Shown here piece by piece: positions 49,602 to 61,109 of a stretch of 64,000 nt of DNA. Each line of letters opens with the position of its first letter. Positions within the stretch are counted from its first letter, which is position 1. Both the position numbers and the translations under genes were made by a program. Origin of the DNA: Sinonovacula constricta. Lineage: Eukaryota > Mollusca > Bivalvia > Cardiida > Solecurtidae. The notes under the pieces are model-generated. The model was not told where the DNA came from. It searched no databases and worked only from the letters and a program-made list of their open reading frames with translations. The stretch lies in the NCBI GenBank assembly GCA_007844125.1, contig CM017556.1, positions 75,537,618 to 75,601,617 on the forward strand, written 5' to 3'.

Positions 49602-49675
49602 CGTCCATTGGTGGGCTTGAGCCAGCAACCTTTCGGTTAACAGCCGAACGCGCTCACCGATTGCGCCACAGAGAC
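49602..49675 (-). pseudogene. Decayed tRNA-Asn (anticodon GUU)
   Basis: Minus-strand sequence of exactly 74 nt with the layout of a eukaryotic tRNA-Asn. The D stem (GCGC/GCGC) is intact, as is the five-pair anticodon stem (TTCGG/CCGAA) around loop CTGTTAA with anticodon GTT. Box A TGGCGCAATCGG is intact. Decay is on the 3' side: two acceptor pairs (5-68 C/T and 7-66 G/A) and one T-stem pair (50-64 C/C) are broken. The T loop reads CTCAAGC instead of TTCGAGC, damaging box B. It is probably a pseudogene or the head of a tRNA-Asn-derived SINE, and weak function cannot be excluded. Confidence 0.8.
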
Positions 49676-51857
49676 AACTGAGCCTTGCATCATTGATCAT
49701 ATTGCTGTTTGTTGTCATGTACAAGCTGGTTGTTTCAGTACGTTATAATTACAAAAGTGGTTTATATGTGATAACTTTTAAAGCAATTCGTATCTCTTTG
49801 TAGTATATTCTTTTGGCGCAGCTCTGGAGGGCGGGGCCTTTTAATGAAGCAATTTGTGCAAAACTGTTTGTAGCGAACTGTGGCATTAATTCACAGCTCT
49901 GTAATATGTTGGAAGTGTCTTCTATGAGAAACGTGTATTTCTGTGTGTTTCAGTCCATCTTACAATTATAAAAATAACAATGTAGCAAGCAATAACAAAC
50001 AATAAATGCACAGAAAGAGAAAATAACAACAACAGGAATTCGCAGGAGTTTGACAAAGTTTAGTGATTTCTTTTTATGGAAAGAATCCTTGTATGCAAAT
50101 TGTAACGAACGAAAAAAGCAGAGTTTCAGGGAACGCAATTTTTTTTATATAATATTAAATTACCATGGATTATAAAGTATCCGTTGACATTGATCGTTTT
50201 GTATATTTGCGTACAGAAATTCAGAAATGCTACACGTTACACTGTGACCGTAGAACATGCAAATGCCATTCGGTGTCTTTAAGCACACACTGTATGCTTA
50301 ACATTGGAGTTGCACATCTATTCACCTTTCTGGCATTATGTTGTAATGGGGGCAAGGAAATGAGAAACAAACCAAGAAAGATAGCGTCTTCTTGGCCACA
50401 CTGACAACAGATAATAAGAACCCACAGATAATTTATTTACCTGTATAATGCAGGGATTATTACAAAGATACATTACAAATGTTGTATGCACTAAATGAGG
50501 TAACTCAACTTCAAATAGCAACTGCTAAACTGGTTGTGTTGTAGAAAGTTTATCTACGTTTATTTTTATACATTAGATTGATATACATTTACAAAGGTGT
50601 TGACATGTTATGTTTAATGTCAAGGTCACATTTTACATCCTATACCGCGTGAAGCCCCTTCACCCGATTACATACACGCTAAGAGATAACACTAGGCTCT
50701 TGTTGCTAATACTTCATATATTCTAAACCACATCCTAGAAAGTAAACATGGTGCAGTAAAATGTTGTTTTGGTTTTCTAATTATCTTTACTAGAATAGGA
50801 CATTGTTTTAACCATTAAACCAGTTTGACGAGTTTCATAAGATCACTGCATACAAGAGTTATTGATACGATAAGGATTTTACAATTTAAAGCCAAATGGC
50901 CACAGATTTACGTATCTACCTGACAAGGAGTTTCACAACTTTCGCTCTTACAGCTTTGCGTCACCATCGTGCGAATCGGTTTATTGTTAATGACATCTAT
51001 GCGTACTTATATTACCGCATGCGCAGAACGATGTAGGATGCTTAAGTTATAATTCTTCCTGACCTTCAGAGAACACACTCATTAGAAGGACATCATGTTA
51101 ACGTAATTTAGTCAGCAGTGGTAATATTCTATTTTAATAATCACTGTTATACACCAAAGTGTTTCCTTATTAACTAAACTTACAGATAATTACATTTGAC
51201 TAGCTTGCGACAAAGCTGATTTAATACAATGAGCTAGGCTATTTATCCTAGTTGCTTTTGATTCCGTTATAAGTTAAAATAACATTTTACCATTGAAGGA
51301 TCATACTACTTGTGTGGTTAAAGGTTGTGCTACACTAACTCTCTGATTGGCTGTTCCCTGCACAATGTTATGTTCCGTTGACGGATATAGATATTCTGTC
51401 CCCATGTGTGGTGCATGTCTGTCAATGTGTTTATGGCCAGCCGCTCATCCTCGGTTTACTGGCAGTGATTTAAATGTAGACGTTACTTACTTCCGCCAGT
51501 ATAAAACTAAAGTAACAGTTTTATTCTTAAAGTAAATGACATTCAGGTGCTGCAGCACTGATATTTTACGTTCAAACAAGACCGATGGTAATAAGTGATC
51601 TCAAGATAAAAGGATTACAAAATACCTTGTGCATGGCCCATTCTCGAGCCCTTAATGTCACATTTTGTTTCTCGTCAACATACAATTTTCTGAACCTGCA
51701 TATATTTGTGAAACACAGAATCCACATATACCGCACAAGACAAATGACATTGGTCGTTTTTTTTCTAGGGTGTGCAGTTATTTATACCTGGATGGACATC
51801 ATGAAAATTATATCATGAAATGATGTATACAACATAATTAAGACATGTTAAATATTA
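49676..51857. other. Unique DNA, no gene seen
   Basis: Only short frames. No repeats or transposon ends were recognised. Confidence 0.45.
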
Positions 51858-52104
51858 TTATTACATGAACTATAAATAGACGCAACACGATTGGTAGAAT
51901 GCGAAACTTCCATCAATATTAAGCGCGCGCATCTACAAAACTTCCTTAGAATTGTACGCATTGTGGGATACTCGTCCCAGACGAGCAATATTCACGAAGT
52001 AAACAATGTCGCGTTTTGCAACAATTTTTATGAGAATTATTTTCTTGCATTTAAGTTTAGATAATAATTTAAGAAATAAAAACTATTTATAGTTCATGTA
52101 ATAA
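51858..52104. mobile_element. Candidate MITE with 22-bp perfect terminal inverted repeats
   Basis: TTATTACATGAACTATAAAT followed by 'ag' at 51858-51879 is exactly repeated in inverted orientation at 52083-52104, giving a 247-bp unit. The interior is non-coding and includes 'attgtgggatactcgtcccag'. The target-site duplication is not obvious (the flanks are A/T-rich). Short non-autonomous DNA transposons have this structure. Confidence 0.6.
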
Positions 52105-52116
52105 AACTGTTATTTA

Positions 52117-52208
52117 CTCATTAGCTGGGAAATATCCTGTTGATATTGACCGCAAATGTCAATAACGATTTTTTGGTCAATATCACAGCATATTTCCCAG
52201 TTAATAAG
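52117..52208. repeat. Fold-back element, 35-bp imperfect arms
   Basis: The left arm 52117-52151 (TAGCTGGGAAATAT...GATATTGACC) and right arm 52175-52208 (GGTCAATATC...ATATTTCCCAG) are inverted copies with about four mismatches and a 23-bp loop. It lies only 12 bp from the preceding candidate MITE and may be a separate insertion. Confidence 0.8.
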
Positions 52209-53184
52209 TATATAATTGTATAATATTTCATGAGCTCAAATGTAACCAGAATGAATCTACCAACAAGTATAACGTGACTATTTGTGTCATTAGAACGTTT
52301 GCTAAATTCCGATTTTTCCTACTTTTTCCCTGATAAATAATTTAACGTATGCGTTCAATTACACGCGACCACTCATTATGCTATAAGGAGAGACATATAT
52401 ACAGTCTGGCTTCATCGTAGCACCGTTTAGGTACTAGAGACATTTTCGGAACATTGACATTGCGCAAACACAAATTACCGATTATCATTGCTAGGGTTGA
52501 TTCCAGTTAAATGTATTTTTTGTGGTTTATAAACAAAACTATCTTCCAGCATGGTCCAGATGTTTGTTGGGCATGGAATAAATGTTGAAGTACATCCGTA
52601 ACTATGACAAGCCATGCAAGCAGACTGATTGAGATATTTCCAACTATTTCCGTAACTCAAATTTTGTCCCAAGAATAAACCATCTGCTGAATACAGAACC
52701 AACGCAGACATTTTACCGGCGAAACATTTGTTTGAACACCTTTTGAAAAGTCATCGTGTTTATGCGGAAGGATGACGGAAGGACAGACGGATTGCAGGGA
52801 GGAAGTCAGAAAGACAGGTATTTTCTTAAGATCTCATGTCGTTGTTCATTATTAGAAAGATAGTTATGGTTGTGTAAACTCTCTTACCATACTCATGTAT
52901 ATATATTGTACATGTATGTATATGTAAAACTGAGTTCAGTCCATATGAATATAAGATTAAATATGCGAATGGAGACACACTCATCAATAAACCTCGACTT
53001 CCTTTCTAAATCTGTAACATTTTAAAAAACAAACTCAATATTAGTACATGGACTTTTTTAGGCCCGTTCCGTTAGATTGTTTTTATTTTGTAAAATAAAT
53101 AAATGGCAAAAGAATCTTTATTAAAGTAAATGAACTAAATAAAATCATATCTTATTATCACAATCATTGCATAAAAGGTAAAAT
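52209..53184. other. Unique DNA, nothing recognised
   Basis: A/T-rich with short GGACGGA/GAAAGACAG purine repeats near 52780-52820. No gene. Confidence 0.45.
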
Positions 53185-53258
53185 CTCGCAACAGTAGGCT
53201 TCTAACCAGGAGCCCGGATTGAGGGCCTAGCACGAGACCACTACACCTTCCTGACATA
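53185..53258 (-). repeat. tRNA-derived relic
   Basis: On the minus strand a near-consensus box A AGGTGTAGTGG (complement of 53238-53248) and box B GGTTAGAAGCC (complement of 53197-53207) lie about 30 nt apart. This is tRNA-like but without an acceptor stem. It is likely a SINE head or tRNA pseudogene. Confidence 0.45.
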
Positions 53259-53701
53259 TTCCACAGACCCACTGTTCAAATGAATTGTTCGTTGAACTTG
53301 ACTAAGTCGGAGGAGCTCGGAATTTGTTGTAGATGGAACTGTCCAAGTTGTCTTTTTAGTTGAACTTTACCGCGTTAGGAACGGAGTCAAGTATTTTTTA
53401 CAGAGCAACATATCTAAAATCTGCTTGCAGACAATTGTGGGGAAGTTAAAAAAGCCAATGAGGATCAAACGGAACCTAACACATATATAAGGTTTTCTTG
53501 GACTTTCATTATTCATGGCGTATGAACTAAACGGCGGCTTCGTATTTAATCTCTTTCAGTCCATTTATTGCCACCCCCAATGTTTATGTATACTAATTAT
53601 ATACACAGTTTGTATACCTTTTATATTTGTATACATATACTTGCTTTATCGCACGTCCACATATGTTCTAATTATTTAATTTGTACACTAGGGGACGTTA
53701 T
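53259..53701. other. Unique DNA, nothing recognised
   Basis: No gene or repeat between the tRNA relic and copy D of the interspersed element. Confidence 0.45.
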
Positions 53702-54159
53702 GCTTATAGGTGGTATCCGACAGTTTGTCTATATCATATACAGATATATCTTACACCTGTTCTGGGGAAAATGTAATGCTTTAGTTTAAAAAACATTATC
53801 ACGATTTTAAGACAGTATACAAATCATTATATTTGTGGACAAAACTGTCCGTTATTTCCAAATATGGAAATAAACACGATGGTGACTTTGGCCAAGAGTT
53901 CGATATCGGTGTCAGAGCTGATGACCCGGATGTAAGGTGATATCAAAAGTAACAAAAAAGTGCATTTCTAAGTTTAAAAATAGCTGTGTGTTGCGTGGCT
54001 CGGATAGGAAGTTCATTTTTGTATTAACAAGGGTGGTATTTTACTTCTCATTTGGATGTAGGGCACCAATAAACAAGGATCTTTTCAGGTGACAATAATT
54101 GATTTGGTAGCATGAGAGATGAGAGAAAATGGTCCGAACTTTCCGATACCGCCTTTAAG
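53702..54159 (+). mobile_element. Interspersed TIR element, copy D (most complete)
   Basis: The best copy of a family with five members in this window. The left end GCTTATAGGTGGTATCCGAC (53702) and right end TTCCGATACCGCCTTTAAG (to 54159) are inverted relatives, with shared terminus about CTTAWAGGYGGTATCCGA. Between them, in order: 'gtccgttatttccaaat', 'ggaaataaacacgatggtga', 'gatatcggtgtcagagctgat', 'acccggatg', 'atcaaaagtaac', 'ctaagtttaaaaatagct', 'gcgtggctcggatagg', 'gtagggcaccaataaac' and 'gagaaaatggtccgaact'. At about 458 bp with no coding frame it fits a non-autonomous DNA transposon. The superfamily is not clear and the target-site duplication is unresolved (a TTAA-like word sits at several ends). 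Confidence 0.82.
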
Positions 54160-56616
54160 TCGAAAATAAATTTCTGTTCTGTTAACCTGAGCGAACTACT
54201 TGACCAATTTCTATTTAATATTACATTCACTGTTTATGTAGATATAAGCATATACTGGTTCCTATTTATAAGCAATAGTATTAACATTTTTTTCATTATC
54301 ACATATTCAAAATGATGTCTTACTGTTTTAATTATGGATAGGACTTGGTACTATTTAATACGCGAAGCAACCGTAAACGACACTCGGAAGAATATTAAAC
54401 AAATCGTAGTTTTGTTTCATGTCAGCCAACTGCACTGCCTACGTTCAAATACTGTATTAATTTGTTTTCTATTGATATAGTACCATCATTTTTATCACGA
54501 CATGATCCGCAGTAAATGACCCCTCTCATTACTGGCGGTGCAGCCTCACATGACATCACGTGATACCGGAGAGAACAATGGACATGAGACCACACATTTC
54601 TGCCCCTATATATAATGAAAGGGAAAATAACTTGTAATTTGAATTGTTGTTTGTTTATTTTTTCTGTTGCTGCTGGTTTCTTTTGTAATGTGTCGCCTTC
54701 AGACCTGGCCATTTCATTCGTCATTGTGAAAGAGTGTCAGGCACAGACCGCAGTTTGAAGTTTGCATGTATTATTCCTTGACTCTTGTGAAGCTCAATAC
54801 CGCAACCTATATGAACCCTAGGATTGTAAATGACGCCGCCATTTGGTCCCTTAAATCAAAAGACAAGTGCACGCACTGTTTTGCCTTTCAAATACCATTT
54901 GACCACTGATTTTTTGTGCAATTCGACAATTAAAAACCTGTGATAACAGCTTGATTCTTTACACTAAATTTATTTCAGTTAACCATAATGTTCACCATAA
55001 CCTATATTTACATGAACATGGCGGTGCTTTCGCCGTAGAACGTGTGATAAAAATCTTAAATCTTTATCAGTTTTTACGATTTCTTACGTAATACTGACAA
55101 AACAGATTCATTATTCACGTTACGTCAAAATAAAGTTATATTTACTTCTACATACATTGTAACGTTGTTTCTTATAGCCGACTTAGGTGCAAGTTATTCT
55201 GGGCTGGTCGCACGCAGGTCGACCAGAGTCCTCCATGACTGGCTGATGACGGTGATATATATTCTGGCCGTCATCTACCTGTCACACATAACACGCTAGG
55301 TATTATCTTATTTCTGGGCTATTGACACGCTCAAGAAGGAGGAACGGCGGAACAAGTCAAAGTAACCAGCCGTTGACGTTGACGTTTGAGCCCCCGTGCA
55401 CGTGTTTACGTCTTAAGAGTGAATTGAGGTTCATAACGTTCCACGTCGGCGAATTCCTACGTTCGTTACGTCCTTATACACACATACAGGCGTTATATTA
55501 CAAGTTAAAATAAATTATGAAGCGTATTGATGTGTTTCTGTTTTTGCCTGCTACACGACATTAGAGCAATATATAAACTGCAACTACAAAACAGGACACA
55601 GTATGAAAATGAAAATGTAAAGACCTTTTAATATACTCGCTTTTTATTTGTGTTATTTATTACCTAACCCATCAAGCTCGATGCTCATTATGTTACTCAT
55701 GAAACACTACGCTATTTATTGTAGTGAAGGTTTACTTAACTATCCTGCACTGTACCATGTGCACACACAGGTTTGTAGTCTTATACAGGTGTTATTTATC
55801 ACACAAAATTCTGCCTTATTTGCTTATTACTTTATGAATCGAAACGATCTGCATTAATACAGACTAAGTAGCAAATATGGTAGATCAAGATCAGTAATTC
55901 TCCTTTTGGGTAGCTGGATCTACACTGTTTGTATAAGCCAGGAAAATTCGTGCTTCGCTGTAAAGTTGTAAGTTGAGTTTTTAACTGTTCAGGTTAAGCT
56001 CATCCATTTCCCTGACCGAGGCACACGGCAGGGCCGCTGCAATCATACATCACGGGGACCCTATGCTAGAGAGGCCTTGCACATTCCTTACGTCTCTTAT
56101 TTTTGTCAACGTCAAAATAAAATGCACCGCAGTCTTTTTTTCCCTCCCTTTTTACTTTTTTGTTACTTTTGTAAAAAACGGCCTGTCTGAGCTTGTGTGT
56201 AATTGTTATAAATTACCTGGTCGTTTTTACTGAGAAAACAAATAAAATGCAAAGGAAACACACTTGTGTTATTGAATCGATGTAAATAACTTGTCTAGTT
56301 CTTTTGCATATAAAATAACTGTGTATACTACATGCGTTCCGAATTTCTGTATTCAAACGATTTGTTCTTAATTGCCTTTGTAGGTCCAACTTACCTTTAC
56401 ATTTAATAATAATTGATATAAAACGGTGTTATACCTCCAGCATTATAGAGCGTAGATAGTCAGGCATATATCTGCTTAATTAACTGTGGTATAAAGCTTT
56501 ATTCTGACACAATTGTATTATAGGAGAGATGAACGCAGTTGTTTTGTTTAAGTTGTCAGCCTGCGTAGCGGAGTTTTCAGCATTGTGCTGATTCGGATCG
56601 GTCCACAACAATTGGT
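54160..56616. other. Unique DNA, no gene recognised
   Basis: A 100-codon minus frame (54422-54724; internal start MARSEGDTLQKKPAATEK in a fair initiation context) has no recognisable domain. A G/C-richer patch at 55180-55500 is complex and unique and could be regulatory. Neither is supported enough to call. Confidence 0.35.
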
Positions 56617-57000
56617 CTTAACGGTGGTAACCGACACTCTGGACCAGATTTTTTCTCTCTCAAAGAAGCAGATAAAGTATTGTTGTTTGAAAGGATCTCA
56701 CAAAATTCTGTTTATTGGTGTGTTACATTAATCTGCAAAGTAAGCATAACACAACATTCGTCATTACAAAAATATATTTTCCAATCTGAGCCAAGCTGTA
56801 TAGTAAGCTATTTTTAAACTAAGAAAACCACGTGATCATTTACTTTTGCGATCACGTCGTATTATCATTCGGGTAATCCGCATCGACGTCCTGATCTAGT
56901 TTTATCAGAAATCCCTATCAAATGTTTATTAATAGATTTGAAACGAAACATTATGAGCGAATTGTTCAAGATGTGTACTCTTGAACAAATGAGGTAGTTT
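56617..57000 (-). mobile_element. Interspersed TIR element, copy E
   Basis: The left edge CTTAACGGTGGTAACCGACA (56617) matches the complement of copy D's right end and continues with 'tctggaccagattttttctctc'. Family blocks follow on the minus strand: 'caccaataaac', 'ggctcagattgg', 'aaaaatagct', 'gatcacgtggttttcttagttt', 'gtgatcgcaaaagt', 'ggattacccg', 'gacgtcgatg' and 'attaataaacattt'. Similarity becomes uncertain beyond about 57000. Confidence 0.78.
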
Positions 57001-58679
57001 CAGAAACGTCTTTTTCAGACTAAAGCATGAGTTAATGTAGATATTATGTCGATTTCCCAAAACAAATGTAAGGTTTTGTTCAATTGTGTCAGATATAGGC
57101 AAACATAAATAGAAGATGAGACAGTGTGTCAGTCATTTTTTATATACTAATATACCCTAGGTGCTACAAGCATCAAGGCATGTGTTGCTATGCATGTTAT
57201 CGCAGTGAAGTCACTCATGGCTGATTAAAATGGCGAAATAATAATTTGATGGTTTGACCGTACAATGCGTGGTTTTCGCTGAATGTGGGCCAAATGTTTT
57301 GATTATTCGAGAACTGTGCCACCGTATCGTGGATGCAACGATGCATCAAACATTAAATCATTAAAACAATTTTATCAGACGCAGAAATGCATTTGCTATA
57401 AATATTTAATGGTTAAAACATTAACTGTCCCGGTACAAAACTGCAAACGGACCTGAGGTCAACATGTGTATGCCTAATAATAATAAATGGAAATAATAAC
57501 GACAATACAAAACAACAACTGATAATTCTATGCTAGAAGTATTATTACCAAACACATAAAAATTGAATATAAAAAAACACAGATCTATAGCGAAAATCCT
57601 ACGTCAGCAGAAAATGGTTGTACCCGGTCATTAGCGAGGCTAGTGATTGTCTCTTTGTTAACTCTTAGCCTAAGAACGAACTAAACAGTCTTAGGAAAAA
57701 ATGTGTATATCCAGATCAGTCAGTTTCCGCTGATAGTTTAATGACAAATTACAATTTTTTCTACCCTTTGCATTAGATTGTGTTATGTGGCATGATGAGG
57801 ATAAATTAGCGGAAGCTAACTGCGGTGTGCGCGAGGGAGGGCCCCTTGACGAGACAGGGGATCAACTCTGCCGTATCGATTCTGACTGATTGGTGACGAG
57901 CAGAACAAAATTAATAATTTCTCGCCTTTTCAACGGAGCATCACGCATCATTAAACCACTTGCAAAAATGATTTATGTCGTTTGCTCTGTTTAATGAATT
58001 TAATAAATTGTTTATTCGCCATTTCCTCCCTTTTTTGAGTTGACAAGCAGTCACGTGGTGGACCGGAGCTGCCTAGAAATATTAGCGTGATGTCAACAGC
58101 ACAGATCTGCATGTATACACGGCAGTGTGTTATCCCCTAGACTGAAATGGCCTTTCCTGGTTTGGATAATATTTAATCTAGCTCCAGACTAAAGCCTTAG
58201 TATTCACTTTAAATATGAGTGAAAGATAACAAAAAATTAGGATGTTTTGTTTCAAATAGTTTGGTGTTGTTGTTTTTTTTTTGTCATAGATATGTGCTTT
58301 ATCGTAGAAACCCATCAGGAAGTGCGAGATTAGAGCTTCGTAAACCGGTTTTAGCAGCCCAGCCGCCCCTTTGCCGACTGACCGTTCCAATGAGGTACTG
58401 TTAGGTTATGCTATTTTACATGTTATGTCTCGTCTCAGTTTCTCTTGTATCTTATACATTTGACTGGCATGTGGATACTTTTGTCTTGTGCATTTTCAGG
58501 TTTTAATTTATGTTGCAATACTCCTAAGACTGTGTCCTTAATGTCGCATTAAGGATAAAGATTAAGAAGCAAACAGTTTAGACTCCGATAAGTAATCTAA
58601 CAGCGGGATCTTGACTCTGTACCCAAGATTGATTAGTCAGGGCTTAGCATTCAATGAAACCACATCGCGTTCACGTGCA
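57001..58679. other. Unique DNA with a complex island (about 57590-58100)
   Basis: The interval 57590-58100 is unique and of mixed composition, with several homeodomain-type A/T cores and a 'tgacaag..cacgtgg' stretch. It is a possible enhancer (inference). A small perfect hairpin TCCTTAATG-tcg-CATTAAGGA lies at 58535-58555. No gene seen. Confidence 0.35.
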
Positions 58680-59108
58680 GTCCACCCTGTCTACTGCTTC
58701 CCTCCATAGATAGGAAGACAGACGGAAGAACGGACGAAGAGTCTTCCCTATCCATTGCTTCCCTCCATAGATAGGAAGACAGACGAAACAACGGACGAAC
58801 AGTCTTCCCTGTCCATTGCTTCCCTTCATAGATAGGAAGACAGACGAAACAACGGACGAACAGTCTTCCCTATCCATTGCTTCTCTCCATAGATACGAAG
58901 ACCGACGGAAGAACGGATGAACAGTCTACCCTATCCATTGTTCTCTCCGTAGATAGAAAGACAGACGAAAGAACGTACGAACAGTCCAACCTATCCATTG
59001 CTTCCCTCCATAGATAGGAAGACCGACGGAAGAACGGATGAACAGTCCAACCTATCCATTGCTTCCCTCCATAGATAGAAATACAGACGAAAGAACGGAC
59101 GAATAGCC
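58680..59108. repeat. Minisatellite array, 61-bp unit, seven copies
   Basis: GTCTTCCCTATCCATTGCTT starts recur at 58741, 58802 and 58863. Each unit continues 'ccctccatagataggaagacagacgaaagaacggacgaaca'. 61 is not divisible by three, so the minus-strand frames here pass through the unit in rotating phase and are artefacts. Confidence 0.96.
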
Positions 59109-60531
59109 TGACAAGCAGACTAATAAAAATAGGCAAATAGATAAAAGGACAACATATAATAAATATATTTGCAAAGTAAGAAAGTCTGATAGATCCAAGC
59201 CGACAAAATGACAAAATCTTGCAATACACTCGTAGACGTGTGTACAAGCATGTGGGTACACATAACTTTTACCACGTGAAGGGGCAGCCAAACGCAGGAT
59301 CAAACGTTTTTTACAATTATGAGGCTAAATATATGTTATGTATACGTAAGCATAAGTGGATCATGAATTTCCGCGCGAATAAGCCAAATCATTTGGCATC
59401 CAGGTGGGCAGGGATTTTTCTTGAAGCCGGTAAGACTCGCTTTACCAACATAACATGGGGTCATATTGTATTACTTTACCTCGACTTCAAATGAAAGTTA
59501 TATGAAATATGAGAAATAATATGTTCTACTGTATTTGAAATTTAGTTATAAACATTGCACTTTATCTTCGCCTTATATTTTTTTGAAGAATGGTAAACTA
59601 ACACTTCTTAACACACAACATCGAATATCTGAATAAATGTATAAATTTCATCATAGAAACGACAAAACATAACATAAATGGAAACAGTTAATATGAAGTA
59701 AATAAAAGGTCGCCTTCTCTTGTTGCGTCTGGGAAGACAAACGAACACACGACGGATGGCTTGTTGAGACATTCATATCCCTAAATTAATGAACTTGGCT
59801 GCGGAATCCTTTGAAGCTTTTTAGGCCTCCCCTATAAATGTTGCTTCATCTCAAAGTACGAGTCGTATTAAAATATTATAACACGTCTACAAACTGTGAT
59901 GTTTTTATATAAACGTACTTGCCTAGGCTATAAAACGGAGAACAAGCAAAAACGTCAATCTAGTCTGGATATTTTTTGTTGTGTTTGTATCGGCATGTTC
60001 AACGATGTAATAAACGTACAGTCGTGTGCCATTGAATGTCAACCAACAACTCGTCCTTTTTGCTTCGACTTGTGTGGTTGGGACTTTGTCGTCTGTTTCC
60101 CGGTTTCATTTTATTGTTTGCAGAGAAATTAGTTAAATAAAATGTTTATATATACTTTCAGCTGACATTAATAAGAATGTATTTAATGCACATTATGCAG
60201 CAGCGTATTTTCCAGATGCAACGGAGATAATTCTTGACTTTTTAGCAGTCAAGTTTAAGAAACGTCTAAATAACTAAAACATTTGTGACACGTCTCCCAA
60301 TGCGACAATCATATATTATATATTGACAGTGTTTACAATTAAACCTGGCTCGCAAAACAACAACAAAACATGAACTAAAAGTACAGCATATACATACGAT
60401 AATTAAGAAGATGATGGTAACATCTTATATGGATGTGGATGTTTCATGAAGACACTGACTCAATTTATTACTTCACGTTTTAAAAGGTCACGTAGAAGAG
60501 TTATAATTATACACTGCCCAAGTATTTGACT
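59109..60531. other. Unique DNA, no gene seen
   Basis: Frames of 78-91 codons at 59219-59494 and 59896-60132 (the latter Cys-rich) have no family resemblance. No repeats. Confidence 0.4.
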
Positions 60532-60639
60532 TTATTTCATTTTGTTAACCTTACAAATATAAACTATATGGTTTGTTTTATATATATATATATAACAAAC
60601 CATATAGTTTATATTTGTAAGGTTAACAAAATGAAATAA
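60532..60639. repeat. Perfect inverted repeat, 46-bp arms, 16-bp AT loop
   Basis: The left arm 60532-60577 (TTATTTCATTTTGTTAACCT...GGTTTGTT) and right arm 60594-60639 are exact reverse complements around a (TA)n loop. The absence of any mismatch means it is recent or is being corrected. It may be a transposon fold-back, or a templated inverted duplication born at an AT-repeat hairpin. If transcribed it would make a 46-bp perfect RNA hairpin. Confidence 0.97.
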
Positions 60640-60875
60640 CAATATCTCTCAAACATTTATTTCTTTTTAATTGATGTCATTGCTTTTTAAATGTTTCATT
60701 TAATGGATTAAAAATTCCGATTGTATTATATACCTCTCGATCGTAATAACAGAATATGTTTTAATTTCGGTATTTTAATTATAATCGCTGCACATGTAGT
60801 CTATATGCACTGCTAACATTTTATATTTACATCTTGTTTTGGTCATAATTATGAAATATGTAGTTGTTATATTTC
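60640..60875. other. Unique A/T-rich DNA
   Basis: Nothing recognised between the inverted repeat and the following open frame. Confidence 0.4.
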
Positions 60876-61109
60876 TTAACCTGGTTCCCGCAGATATGTT
60901 GACCTGGTGTTCCGGTGACCGGGATCCAGCACGTGTCCCGGACAATAAACATGTGTAGGTGAACGGTCTCTTGGTGTCTGTCGGCGGGTCACCTTACCCA
61001 TCATCAACCAGGTAACCCGACGCCATCGTCGCCACCATTGTATCAAGTCACCTGAGATTTGAAGTAACACCAGGAAAGAGGCGAGAAAAATAACATCTCT
61101 AAATCGCAT
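60876..61109 (-). other. Unproven 77-codon frame with signal-peptide-like start and Trp/Arg-rich core
   Basis: The frame begins MRFRDVIFLASFLVLLQISG, with a basic n-region, a 13-residue hydrophobic core and a small-residue end, as in a secretion signal. It continues DLIQWWRRWRRVTW, a strongly cationic Trp/Arg cluster at about residues 25-31 reminiscent of Trp-rich host-defence peptides. The rest is basic with one Cys. A consensus-like donor (CTCAG|GTGACT) right after the signal segment also allows a first-exon reading. There is no homology, and a frame of this length is easily random. The initiation context is weak. Confidence 0.15.

Noticed and set aside
54422..54724. 100-codon minus frame with internal start MARSEGDTLQKKPAATEK
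   Set aside because: Fair initiation context but no domain and no supporting splice structure.
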